A DNA stretch of 35,186 bases from Boothiomyces macroporosus (GCA_027604185.1 JADGKB010000125.1:1-35186), one strand, 5' to 3'. Counted from the stretch's first letter, positions 12,404 through 23,396 are shown. The notes: a model not told the origin generated them from the letters alone. Numbers and translations are program-made.

Positions 12404-12487
12404 AACACTGTTAAATAAAGTATTCTTCAACACTGTTAAATAAAGTATTCTTCAACACTGTTAAATAAAGTATTCTTCAACACTGTT
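12404..12487 (+). repeat. 25-bp unit repeated three times, each with an AATAAA signal
   Basis: Three perfect copies (12404-12428, 12429-12453, 12454-12478) plus a nine-base partial copy (12479-12487). Each unit contains AACACTGTTAAATAAAGTAT, so the poly(A) signal AATAAA is present three times at 25-nt spacing, starting 19 nt after the stop codon of the second seven-helix gene. It is most simply a replication-slippage duplication of a 3'-end-forming region. Confidence 0.93.
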
Positions 12488-13034
12488 TTAATGCTTTGGG
12501 AAACCCCAGTAGTATTTTGGTCAATTAAAGCTACTTTCAAGGAATCTGAAAAAGCAAACCAGATGAATAAATTATACGTCACAGATGTGAGTACTAAAAA
12601 GTTTGAATTGTCATTTCAGTGCGTGTAATGTTTGCGAGCATCTCTGTTGATCTTGGTCCAAATAGAATTTTGGGTATTTGATTAATGCAAAAATAGTTTG
12701 GCACAATCCAGCTGATTGATTGCTTAGCCAATTTGTCAGTCTCATTTCGCAATTGGAACCAGCAAGAATAAATGCCCACCTTCAAACAGAAAGTTTCCGC
12801 AAAACTCCTCATTATTTTAATGCCAGTTTTTGGTAGTCCCTTCCTATACACACCTATTATCTGGTAACGATAATATAACGCGTTTTGATGCCACACTGAA
12901 TATAGACTTATCTCTTGCGTGTATATGCATGGCTAAATTTCTCATGACAATAATTGCCATTATACTGGATTTACAATCAACAATTGTGACTATTTCTTGT
13001 GATTTTTTACTCCAATAAGAATTGCTTCTTTTCA
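12488..13034. other. Intergenic stretch; possible gene fragment
   Basis: No complete gene is visible. A 45-codon forward frame starts at ATG 12491 (MLWETPVVFWSIKATF) and stops at 12628. It reads like coding sequence, but no continuation was found with any 17-21 nt intron, so it may be a fragment of a lost gene. The rest, including the minus-strand frame 12896-12594, has no recognisable protein. The segment is long for this window and could hold a decayed member of the adjacent array, but no array motif is detectable. Confidence 0.3.
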
Positions 13035-13953
13035 ATGGGCATTAATTTTGACGGCACTTATCACGATGATATTGACATTACAACAGTGGATGGAGCACTA
13101 GCATGTGCAGTAATGGGACTTTTCTTGATCTGGACATTTATAGTTATCGGAGTCGTTGTTCGGGATGTGATGGCTAGTCCCAAGAAGATGACATCAAAAA
13201 ACTTGTTGGTTGTACAATTGATATTCTTGCTTTTTGAGATTTTGCAGATAATAATCAATACCTCTTTATGCACCCCATTCTTATTTTGGTTAACGAATAT
13301 TGTAGGGTCGTTTGCGCTACTTTTAATTAATATTGCGCAAGTAAGTCGTGTTAATGTAGATGCAAGTGCTGAAATCATTTTGCGTGTTATCTAAAAGGCT
13401 GACTCCGCGTATCTTGGATATACTACGCAATATAGACATTTGCTTGTTTATAATAATGATGCTGGGTAGCTTCATATCGTTGGGAAACATTGGCAGACCA
13501 TCAGATTCAGATTTATTAAATATGTGGAGAATCTTTGGTCCAGGAATATTTGCATTTATAGTAGTAGTATTTGAATGCTGGCATGTCTACTTTATCCTCA
13601 CGAAAATACAAAAATTTCAGAAAATGAACTCTTTTCTGGGTAAAGACATTTCAGCAGATGCAAAAAGAGCCTCACAGTACATGAAAATCTTGGCAATATT
13701 TGATGTTATCATCTCGCTGATGGGATTGGTCATTTACGTTGGGGCAATAGCATTCTTGAAAGGAGCTCCGCTATACAGTATATCTGCGATTGGCGCAACA
13801 TTGGGGGAGGGCCACAGTCTTACAAGTAGCTGTAGTACTAATCTAGTTACGTTTTATTTCAAACTAGTAAAGCAAATGAATCAGCATTCGAAAAAGAAGG
13901 TAGATGCATCTCTAGGTTCTCACCAGGCAGAATCCTCTCTACAAACTAAATAA
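13035..13953 (+). CDS. Seven-transmembrane protein, tandem family copy 3 (lacks the middle intron)
   Basis: Three exons: 13035-13340, 13360-13825 and 13847-13953, encoding 292 residues. Exon 2 (466 nt) equals the sum of exons 2 and 3 of the other copies (165+301), so the middle intron is absent with no base gained or lost at the junction (LLNMWRIFGPG). Intron 1 is 19 nt. The last intron is 21 nt (13826-13846), a multiple of three with no in-frame stop; if unspliced it would add seven residues without a frameshift. An in-frame ATG at or before 12999 exists, but MGINFDG at 13035 matches the start of the other copies. The TAA stop overlaps AATAAA. The tail (NQHSKKKVDASLGSHQAES) is again unlike the others. 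Same seven-helix plan; function unknown. Confidence 0.85.
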
Positions 13954-14084
13954 AAATCTGCAAATACATTCCACTATTTCTAAAATTAACATTCACTAGT
14001 AGCTGTCAAAATAGATTGAGGATCTACAATAAAGACATTGTTGTAAAATTACAATCTGCACACGACCAAGGTTAATCTTTAACA

Positions 14085-15006
14085 ATGGGAGTAGGATTCG
14101 ACGGAGCATATCGCTACGAAATATCCTTCTCTTCACCAGATGGAATAGCAGCATCGATAGTAATGGGTGTTTTCATCATCTGGACTATAATTGTAATAGG
14201 AATTGTTGCAAATGATGTATGGCAGGAACCTAAAAAAATGGTTTCCAAGAATCTACTAGTGATACAGATAATATGTTTGGTTTGGCAGATACTGCAAATT
14301 ATAGTAAGCACTTCACTATGTAATCCACTACTGTTTTGGTTTACGAATTTCCTGGGTTCGTTGGATTTGCTATTGACAAATATCGCACAGGTAAATATTG
14401 CTAATCTAGATGCAAGTATTAAAATCGTTTTGCCCTTTATCTAAAATATTAACTCCAAAAATTCTGCTTGTATTACAAATTGTTGATGTTGCATTTTTTA
14501 TTATAACTATCCTTGGATTGTTTATATCGCTGGGAAATATTGGAAGACCGTCAAATTATGCTTTTATCAATACAGTATGAAATATTAACATAGTGGAGAA
14601 TTTATGGTCCTGGCGCGTTTGCTTTGATAGTAGTGATCTATGAATGCTGGCACGTATTTTTCATGCTATCGAAACTGACACAGTTCCAAAGAATGAATTC
14701 CTTTCTTGGGCGTGCAATTTCACCAGAAGCGAAAATAGCAAGCAGGAATCTAAAGATGCTAGTGATGTTTGATGTAACTCTATCGCTGCTTGGACTGTTT
14801 ATTTATCTATTTTCTTTTGTGGTTCCAGATGGACCTCTGACGAATAGTATTTCAGCCATTGGAGCTACTTTTGGTGAAGCGCACTGTTTGACGAGTAAGA
14901 ATATCTTAATCTAGTTACATTTTACTTTAAACTAGTTAAATTGATGATGAATCGCGGAAAGAATGATTTAAACGAGTCCTCCGTCAAATCTGTAACAATG
15001 AATTAG
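14085..15006 (+). CDS. Seven-transmembrane protein, tandem family copy 4
   Basis: Four exons: 14085-14390, 14410-14574, 14594-14894 and 14915-15006, encoding 287 residues. Exons 1-3 have the same lengths as in copies 1 and 2. The introns are 19, 19 and 20 nt (GTAAATATTGCTAATCTAG, GTATGAAATATTAACATAG, GTAAGAATATCTTAATCTAG). The N-terminus is MGVGFDGAYRYEISFSSPDG. Family motifs NIGRPS, WRIYGPG, ECWHVFF and SISAIGATFGEAHCLT are present. The tail after helix 7 is the shortest of the four (about 20 residues, ending SVTMN) and stops at TAG. It is probably a plasma- or internal-membrane protein; no catalytic or ligand signature is seen. Confidence 0.85.
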
Positions 15007-15063
15007 CTTTAATCACGTGATTTGTATATTTCTTTTTTTTTCACTCGATTTTTTTAAAATTTA

Positions 15064-16020
15064 ATGGCATTGCTGGAGCAGATAATTCAGAACCAGAAGC
15101 AGTTTGACCACTTGATACAGCTGATTCCCCCTAAATATTACTTTCCTATTGAGCATTTGGATGACCAAGGTGGCAAATACGGACAAAACAAAAAACAAAA
15201 AGCTCCAAAGCAAGCAATCAAAGACGCAACAAAGAAAGCAAAGAAGCAAAAGGTACTCGAAATTAATTCAGTTGGATCCGGAATCAAAGACTACTGTTGA
15301 AATCCAGCAAGAAAAGGAGCAGACTATGAATTTCCAACCAATGGCGAATTTGAATCCTGTGGAATTAAAGGAAAAGCTAAAGATGAGAATCGAAGAGCTG
15401 CGAAATCAAAGAGGTGTAACTGAAAAGATTGATCGCAAAGAACTGTTGGAAAAGAGAAGGCTAAAGAAGCAAGAAAAGAAACAAAAGCGCAAAGAAACTA
15501 GAAAATCTACCTCTGATACCTTGGTACGTAATCACCTTTTTGTTTTCTTTTGGGCAGAATTAACGATAGGGAATGAGAATCGAGTTGCCGGAAAAAGAAA
15601 AACCTGAAATCAAGCAAGAGCTAATGTTTGGTAAATTGGACTTTGGCGAAAAGCAAGAAAAGAAATCCATTGATCCAGCATCCAGATTAAAGATTGTAAG
15701 TGTTTTTAACGCAGGCACAACAAAAAAAAGAAAAATTAGAGCTGTTGAAGCAGACTGATGAAAAGAAGGCAAAAGCTATTGAGGAGTCAGAGTCCTGGAA
15801 TAAGCTAATCAAGCAAGCGCAAGGTGAAAAGCCAAAGGATGATTTGAAGCTACTAAAGAAAACTGTCAAGAGGCAAAAAGTAGAGAAAAAGAAGAGCGAA
15901 AAGGAGTGGAAAGAGCGAATCAACACTGTCAAGAAAGCGCAAGAAAAGCAGCAGCAAAAGCGTAATGAAAACCTTGAAGCGCGTAAAAAGAAGGGAAAAG
16001 GAAAGCCTGGGTTTAAATAA
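15064..16020 (+). CDS. RRP14: SURF6/Rrp14-family nucleolar ribosome-biogenesis protein
   Basis: Four exons: 15064-15252, 15272-15523, 15570-15695 and 15715-16020, about 290 residues. Very Lys/Glu-rich throughout. The SURF6 signature is clear: LKMRIEELRNQRG with ELLEKRRLKKQEKK, the FGKLDF strand, then ESWNKLIKQAQGEKPKDDLK and LLKKTVKRQ with KKSEKEWKERI near the C-terminus. Introns 1 and 3 are 19 nt. The intron between exons 2 and 3 is unusual: GTACGT...GATAG spans 46 nt (15524-15569), or only 28 nt if the donor is GTTTTC at 15542, which would add VRNHLF. Both keep the frame and both end AATTAACGATAG. The protein acts in early pre-60S/40S assembly in the nucleolus. TAA overlaps AATAAA at the end. 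Confidence 0.87.
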
Positions 16021-16060
16021 ATGCTTTTTAATTACTTGAATTTGTGATTGTGGGTTAGGG

Positions 16061-16275
16061 TTACCGTTTCTGGGTCACTAGTAAGAGAGGGTTACGAAAG
16101 GATTTTGCTAAAAAGTAGACTGATTCACAAAGTCTCCAAGATTTAGTCATAAGATGTTGTAAACCCTCTTGAATCAATGATTTTGATATTTTCTTGTAAA
16201 AGTGCATCAAACTGACTATCGTGTTTACTTATTACTGTATCGTCCACAAGCCATCATTGATTTGTTGTTTACCAT
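16061..16275 (-). CDS. Small hypothetical protein, 5' end uncertain
   Basis: Two exons: 16275-16236 and 16215-16061. Removing a 20-nt intron (GTAATAAGTAAACACGATAG, 16235-16216) joins two open frames into one ending LLLVTQKR. From the first in-frame ATG the product is 64 residues. The frame stays open upstream to about 16465, just inside the 3' end of the FAD oxidase gene, so the true start may be earlier or in another exon; no ATG exists in that extension. The family is not recognised. ACGRY near the junction superficially recalls the ACGRH flavin site of the neighbouring oxidase, but the surrounding residues do not align. Either a real small gene or a remnant. Confidence 0.4.
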
Positions 16276-16468
16276 CGCAACAACTGGGAATACTTTCCAC
16301 ACATTCGGTAAGGAAAAAATACTATTAATCAACTGTTGATCAATAGTCGGATCAAAATGGCTGGATTCAGGACAATCGGATCTGCTTGCAAACAGTGCAT
16401 CGATACTTGGGTTTCCTTGTTTCTTTAGGTGCCGTTTTTGGAAAGAAATTACCACAAAAAACCAATCT

Positions 16469-17768
16469 TTATTTGTAATTCTTGAATTTTATCGGCGGAA
16501 TATTCTGGTTGTATCGAAATATATTCTTTGGATCATACTTTCTCTTTATCATTGATAACCGTAAAATATTTGCACCGAAAAACGAAATATTGCTTGCGCA
16601 ACTGTCATTCTGAATACCAACTGTTTGGTAGCTACCACTTCGCCACTTGTCCAAGTAATTAATAATATTTTGTACCCAAGTAATTGTTTCTTGCTTGTTT
16701 TGCTCAATTACTCCAATTACTAGTACCCAGTATTGTGATTCTCGGTGTACAAATGCTGTTTCTCGTTCTTTGATTTTAGAGATATTTCCACCCAGCCTAA
16801 TTACTGCAACATACGAATTTTTAGTCGGGGCGGTACTCGTATAATGACGAAGCTGTTTTATCGATTCATTAGGAAGCGAGTGTAGCATAATGGATTTCTC
16901 ATAATAGAACGCCGAAGTATTGTATTCTTTGGTCATATCCAACTTGCCTTCCATTAAACAATCTATGTAATCCAATTTTTCAAGTTGTGGATGACCACCC
17001 AACAACTTAAACTGCTGGTCTCCCACTCTCATATCGCCGCTCCAACAATACTGCACTTCAGCAGTCTTGTCTAAATAAAAAATCATTTTAGAGTACATTT
17101 CTACTGGCATTGATTTCCAATAACCCAAATGGCGAATCAAGTTTTTGTTGATGGATTTAAACATTTTTGGAATATAGTGATATTTTGCAATAATAACTTT
17201 TTCAACTTCATGTAATTTAAATGTAAATGAGACTACTATTCCAAAGTTACCTGGATTAAGCTTTTCTACCTCCGCCCCCTCTAATAGCCCAAAATAAATC
17301 TGGATAGCTTTCATTGCTTGCGGTTACCAATTCGCCATTTGCAAGGATAACCTCAGCACTGACTAGCGAGTCCACCAATAACCCTATTTGTCGCGATAAT
17401 ATCCCTATACCGCCTCCTAAACAAAGTCCAGATATCCCTACTTGCAATCTTGACCCAGTAGGTATTACCTTTGTTTCTAATTCTTTAACAACGTCCAGAC
17501 AAGTGCAACCACCACCAACAGTAATCAAATCACCCTTAATCTCTATAGAATTCATTAACTGCATATCAATTACTATAGAATCGTCAATTGCAGAGTATCT
17601 AGAGTGTCTTCCACAGGCAACAGCTACCGGCTGATCAATTTTCAAGATTTGTTGGATTTCTTTTACGGACGAAGGCAAGAGAGTGACCATTGGATGGCCT
17701 AGACAATCCTTGTTCCAAACATCTATCACTGTTTTTTTGTCGCACAAGGTATCCAAAGATTCTTGCAT
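16469..17768 (-). CDS. Berberine-bridge-enzyme-type FAD-linked oxidase
   Basis: Two exons: 17768-17270 and 17250-16469, encoding 426 residues. The N-terminal FAD-binding (PCMH) domain contains VACGRHSRYSAIDDSIVIDM, the site where the family attaches FAD to His; GGGCTCLDVV; and GISGLCLGGGIGILSRQIGL, whose Cys is the position of the second covalent flavin bond in bicovalent BBE-like enzymes. SYPDLFWAIRGGGGNFGIV is formed by splicing out GTAGAAAAGCTTAATCCAG (19 nt, 17269-17251). The C-terminus KRKYDPKNIFRYNQNIPP matches the BBE domain end. These enzymes oxidise alcohols, sugars or alkaloids and reduce O2. There is no obvious signal peptide from this Met, so it is either cytosolic or missing an upstream exon. 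Substrate unknown. Confidence 0.9.
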
Positions 17769-17795
17769 TAATTCTAAACGGGCTTCTATTGTGTT

Positions 17796-18061
17796 TTAAT
17801 ACATGTGGAACAATGACAAATAATTATGAATCAACCGTGTTGGTGCGATTAACCCAAAATATGAGCCGAATGGACTGTATATCCAGAAATACAGTAGCGT
17901 ATTCTTGAAGTTACACATTTCTTGAGTCACTGTTTTAAACAAGTTTAGAGGTAGGATTGAAACTGTATTCATCTCCACGATATTGTTATTGTAGAACTGT
18001 CCTAATTTACCATAGACTCGTAATTATTACACAACTGAATCATTCGTTTACGCACCTCCAT
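17796..18061 (-). CDS. Small hypothetical membrane protein (about 76 aa)
   Basis: Tentative two-exon model: 18061-18052 (ATGGAGGTGC, in a good CCGCCATGG context) and 18016-17796, separated by a 35-nt intron. The spliced product starts MEVLYGKLGQFYNNNIVEMN and ends with a hydrophobic stretch (TLLYFWIYSPFGSYFGLIAP), suggesting a single membrane segment. Without splicing only a 60-residue ORF from 17978 remains. The intron is longer than the local norm and its 3' end (AATTACGAG) is a weak match, so the 5' exon could be wrong. It lies between the FAD oxidase and the divergent PI4K gene. Family not recognised. Confidence 0.3.
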
Positions 18062-18166
18062 GGCGGATCCCGTTCTGGTGAAAATTCCATTGTAGTGCGT
18101 AATTTCAATTTCATGAGTCTTGTTCTTTGAAAAACCAAAATCAGCAACGTGGAATCTTAATCCAGA

Positions 18167-21100
18167 ATGTTTTTCAACCTCCCTCCGAATCTGGATTTAA
18201 TTAAAACGGCGAGCTCATTAACGAACAGGCCTGGTAATCATCACTAACAAGATTTCGCTGAGCGTTGTATGCATATCAAGAATGGAATATTTGGATTGAA
18301 TGATAAAGAAAGAATTAAATTTGTATTACAGACGGTGGATATAGACGATTTAGTAACTGAGCGGATTCTATCTTTTCGCGATATGGACTTGGTTGATTTA
18401 TTGCTGGGACGAATCCAACTAATGCTCGCAAATGACTTGGATTTTGGGTTCAATGGCTTCTGCAACACCAATTGCGCAATTATGCAGAAATATGGAAGTA
18501 AACTGCTGGAATTTACGCCTCTGGTAAAGAATGTGGAGCTGTTGGAGAGCTACTTGGATGCTATGAGGTGGATTGTAGCTTCGCTCTTTTCTGAAAACAC
18601 CTTTTCAAACGTCTGGGAAGACTTGCAGATTATAGAAATGGAAGTGCCAAAGATGGATGAGCAGTTTCAGAAATGCTTGGAAGGGGTTGACGCTTACTGC
18701 CGAGGATTTGAACGAGCAGCATTGGGAAATACTTCAGTTGTATATTGGATTGTAACTATGCATTAATATAGCAAATAAGCGCAATGTCTGCGGTACTGAT
18801 GAATCGAACAGGAGAATGTGTCGATTTTCTACAACAGATCTTGGAAGAAACCTCACAAGAATATAATTTGGAGATATACCTCAGCTGCATTGAAGGATTA
18901 GGGATTATTGGAAACTTTGACCCATTGTTGAGGGCGAAAATCTGCAACATGATTACAATTTTCCTACTAGACCCAGCTCCGATATTCAAAACTACAAATG
19001 CAAACGACTGCATTGTTCTTCGCGAGTGCAGCTCAAATATTTTGACACTGATTTTGGACTCGCTCTCTCGAACTGGAGCTGACAGTTCTCTAAAGAAATC
19101 TACACTATTCCTGTGTATCAATACCATGCATTCAAATTCAAAAGACTCTAAAAAGTACGAGAATTCTATTTCCGCCATTGCAAACTTGACAAGAGTCTTG
19201 AAAGTAACTATAAATTAATGGTAGCCCAAAGAAACTATTGAAATTGCTATCCCAGCTTTGGTTAGGAAGCTAGAGGAAATCGATGACGAGGATAAGAGTT
19301 TAATTTGGGATGCGCTTGGAAATATCGGGATCACAAGCGATTTGGAAATATTCAAATGCATCATTTCTTTCACTCTGTCTTCTAATATTGCTATAACGAA
19401 AATCTCTAAAATCGCACATACCCTTGCTAGAATGCCTGGAAGGCCACTGGCACTGCTGGAAATGTACTTGGAAAAGTTGTTAAAGATCTTTATGGAGAAA
19501 GCCATTCATTTGCAGAAAGCACAGGAACAATCCAAAATCAACGATTTACGAGATCTTGTGAATTTGATTAGAGTTGTGTGTGAGAATGAAGAGTTAGCAA
19601 GTAGTTTGATTAGCGAACAAAATTCAGATATTATACACCAGCTAAGAAATATGTGGTTCTATTTAGTTTTACTTATACTACTGCCAAATGGGCAATGGCC
19701 AAAAGAATGGTAAATTTACTTAATGCAGGTATCCTATTCTGAAAATCATTGCCAGAAAATCACCACCCTTGATATTAGAAAAAAAGAGACACTCGCTTCA
19801 AGTAATTTTAGGAAGTGAATCCATTCTAGTGGCAACTTTTCCTGATCAAGTTTGTTTTGCTAATTGTAGATTTCGTCAAAGATTAAGCCAATTTTAACCG
19901 GGTATCTTCCAGCAAGAGCAGTTGAAATTAGAAACCTGTCTTTCCCTGTTGGAGTGTATTTGGTGACCGTGTATCAATTAGAGCGGTTGCGAATGAAGAC
20001 TCTCTCACTGGACTTTATTTGCGGATATTTACTCGATGAGCGCTTGCATGCTACAGAGACATACCTGATTGTAGAAAATATTGCTGATTCAATTTTAAAG
20101 CAAGCTATTCGAGACTCCAGTTACCGTTTGCTTAACGAGTCAATAGTTGAAGGTCATTTGAAGACTTTATTGTTATTCGCAGCGAATCGTATTCAAAAGA
20201 TACGTAAATTTGTTGGAGAATGGATCAAAAAGATTCTTCAAGTTTGTCCAAAAATGTTTTTCAACAAAATATCCGTAAACTACATGCTGGATATACTTCG
20301 GTTTTTGGATAACGAAAAAGCAGGGCACAAGGAAAATTCGTTTGATTTTACAACACAATTGTTCTATACCAGCGAATACGAAGCCTGTGAAGCAGCCCTC
20401 GACTTTTATAATCTCGCTAAAGAATGGATAGAAAGCAGTATGAAAATCAGTGCTGGCGAAACTATTGGTATTCTCATGAACTATGTTGCCCAAGTAAGCC
20501 GTGATTCTCCTTGGATGAATCTGTCTCAAAATTCATTTACCCTCCCAAAGTTACCAGGAACAAATCCATCTCTTCTAATGACACTATTCCAGCAATTTTT
20601 CGCAAATGCATTGTCTGCCAATATGATTAAATATAGCAGTAAGCGAATGCGGTACTTTGGTGAAGTTTACGGAATGATTTCTGCGTATGAACTTATTGCT
20701 GCCACTGATTCGCCTGAAAAGTACACTATAGTTGGCAAAAAGCTGTGCAAAGAACTACGAAAGACTTACAAGGATGCAGATTCTCCCCATTTTATTCAAA
20801 ATTTGCATACCTGTTTGTCAAGGTGTGCGGCATTTGCGTTAATTTCTGATATCATCGATTCAGAGATTATCCAATTGCTATGTTACGCTCCTATAATCAA
20901 ATTTAGTAGGACTGTGATGGAATTAGTTGTGGAAACTTTATCATGGATCATGACCGGTAAGCCAAGCTTGTCAATCAGGATTTTATCTCAGCTTTCTATT
21001 GTATGGGAAACCATCGCGCAAGAGCAAAAGGGGATATACGATGTTGAAGAGTGCGCTGCAGAGCCTTTCGAAGGACAGATGACTTATGGGAAACCGCAAA

Positions 21101-23396
21101 GACACACTAAAAAAGATTTTGATTGCAGACCACACTGTATCTGGATTGAATTTCTAATCGAACGATTTAAAATTGATCGTTTGTTGGATGTAAGTGTCAG
21201 TCCTTATACAAACTTTATTCTTATGGCATGCAACCAGGACTACAAGTTCAGCACCAGTTTGAAAGCATATGAAGGCAAACTTGATTTGCTCTCTCTCGGA
21301 TTCCGAATTGCGAAAGAATTGACCAGACGGAATGATAAATCGAGTCTCTTTGTATGGACTGCTATTTTGACTAGTTGCACTGATTTCTTTTCAACAATTC
21401 CGCTCTTTGGAGATATTAGCAAAACGGAAATGGAGAAAATACTGGTGTTCTACAATTCAATCAAAAGTCTTAGGTTTGATAAAGTGGCAACTCTTGCACA
21501 TAATAGCGTGTTGCTAAAGAGTGCTTTTTGCCCTGGTGGTGATGACCGAGTAGAGTATCAGGATGTACAGCAGTTATTGGTGATACTGTGGGAACAGGAG
21601 ATCAACAGGTTTGCATGTTGGATCAAGCCAATCTCTACAGACGAACCACTGGAATTTGTAATACCTCCACCTGTAAATGAAAAAATGGTAAAGTGGCATT
21701 CAATAATTCGAACTGCTTGGAGAGTTAATTCAGACCTAGCGATACAGCTGAAATCGCGTTTCCCTGCAAGTCAAGATATTATTGATGCAGACATTGCCGA
21801 AATAGCGCGAAACTCTGAAATTAGAGTGTGTGGAAATTCACATGCTGTGTCTATATTTTTGAAAAACTCTTGGCGATGGAAAGCAGACCACCAACTCCGG
21901 CATTTGCTATATTGGGAAAGTGTTCCTCCGATTACAGCGATTCATTTGCTCAACCAATCACAAAAACTTTTACCGTGGGTCATCCAGTACGCAATCAGGT
22001 CCCTAGAGGCATACCCAATCAAACAAGTGTTCTTTTACATTCCACAATTGGTCCAAGCTCTGCGCAATGATAGCTTTGGTTACGTCGAAAGGTTCATTCT
22101 AGAAGCTGCGAAAACATCACAGTACTTTGCACACCAAATTATTTGGAATATGGAAGCAAACATGTACAAGGATGACTCTTGTGAAATTCCAGATGCGCTT
22201 AAACCATCTCTCGACAGAATCATTAGCAAAATTATAAAATCGCTAACCGGGGCAGATAAAGATTTTTACGAAAGAGAGTTTTCATTCTTTAAGGAAGTTA
22301 CTGATATTTCTGGTAAATTGAAGCCGCTGGTCCATGCTAATGCCACTAAAGCAGAGAAGAAGGTAAATTGTTGTTTAAATAGAAAAAAATTGACGAAGAA
22401 CTGCGCAAGATTAAAGTGGATATAGGCGTGTATTTGCCCACCAATCCTGATGGTACTGTTGTTGATATTGACTATGATTCTGGTCGTCCTTTACAATCAC
22501 ACGCCAAAGCACCGTTCCTATGTACGTTTGAAGTGGCAAATGATGATTCATATGAAGAACCACGACAAACTGAACGTATGTCTTCTATTTTCAAAGTTGG
22601 TGATGATTGTAGACAAGATGTATTGGCACTTCAACTTATTGCTGCTTTCCAGAGCATATTCAACGCTGCTGGCCTAGACTTGTACACCTTTCCGTATAGG
22701 GTTGTAGCAACAGCACCAGGATGTGGTGTCATTGAAGTTATTCCACAGTCCATGTCTAGAGATATGATGGGAAGAGAAAAAGTAAATTCGTTGACTGATT
22801 GGTTTACCGCAGAGTTTGGTCCTGAGCAAGGAGTAGCATATCAAAATGCACAGAATGAGTTTGTAAAGAGTCTGGCAGCTTATTCCGTAATAATGTTCCT
22901 ATTGCAAATCAAGGACAGACATAATGGAAACATCATGTTCGATAAGCAGGGCCACGTGGTTCACATTGATTTTGGATTTATGCTCTCTATTGCACCAGGT
23001 AAATATACTTGACGTAGGTGGCGGAATATTAGAAGTGTCGCCTTTCAAACTTACGACAGAGATGATTGCAGTAATGGGAGGAGATGCATTAAAACCAGCA
23101 TATATAAAGTTCTCTGAGCTCTGTATAAAAGCGTACTTGGCAGCAAGGTAAGCAAACCTTAAAACAGACAACATTCAGAAGAAATCATCAATATGGTTCA
23201 GTTAATGCTCGACAGCGGTCTGCCATGCTTCAAAGGCGAACTAACAATTAAAAAACTGAGAGAGCGGTTCCAGCTGGATAAATCTGATAGACAAGCCGCT
23301 GACTTTATGATTTACTGTATCAAACAGAGTCATGAGAATACCAGGAGCGGGTTGTATGATCGGTTCCAGTATATGCAAAACGGCATTCCATTTTAA
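18167..23396 (+). CDS. STT4: Phosphatidylinositol 4-kinase III alpha (PI4KA/Stt4)
   Basis: Nine exons: 18167-18233, 18252-18751, 18772-19203, 19225-19709, 19729-19849, 19870-22362, 22383-22998, 23018-23147 and 23168-23396. Together they encode 1690 residues, shorter than yeast Stt4 (about 1900) and human PI4KA (about 2100). Introns are 18, 20, 21, 19, 20, 20, 19 and 20 nt. A helical solenoid occupies the first 1100 residues. SFPVGVYLVTVYQLERLRMK and LRHLLYWESVPPITAIHLL match the PI4KA body and PIK/lipid kinase unique domain. The kinase has IFKVGDDCRQD (Lys about 1437), KDRHNGN (Asp about 1544) and HIDFGFMLS (Asp about 1562), ending LYDRFQYMQNGIPF. It makes PI4P at the plasma membrane with TTC7/EFR3 partners. 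TAA overlaps AATAAA. Confidence 0.95.

Noticed and set aside
12594..12896. 100-codon minus-strand ORF between array copies 2 and 3
   Set aside because: No domain, no hydrophobic pattern like the array proteins and no start or splice context; it looks like a chance open frame.
16050..16070. GGGTTAGGGTTAC resembling telomere repeats
   Set aside because: Only about one and a half units, located between two genes; similar short matches occur elsewhere in AT-rich sequence.
18030..18220. Minus-strand frame containing VADFGFSK, like a kinase DFG loop
   Set aside because: It is antisense to the first exon of PI4K, has no other kinase motifs, and its frame is better explained by the small-gene model that starts at 18061.
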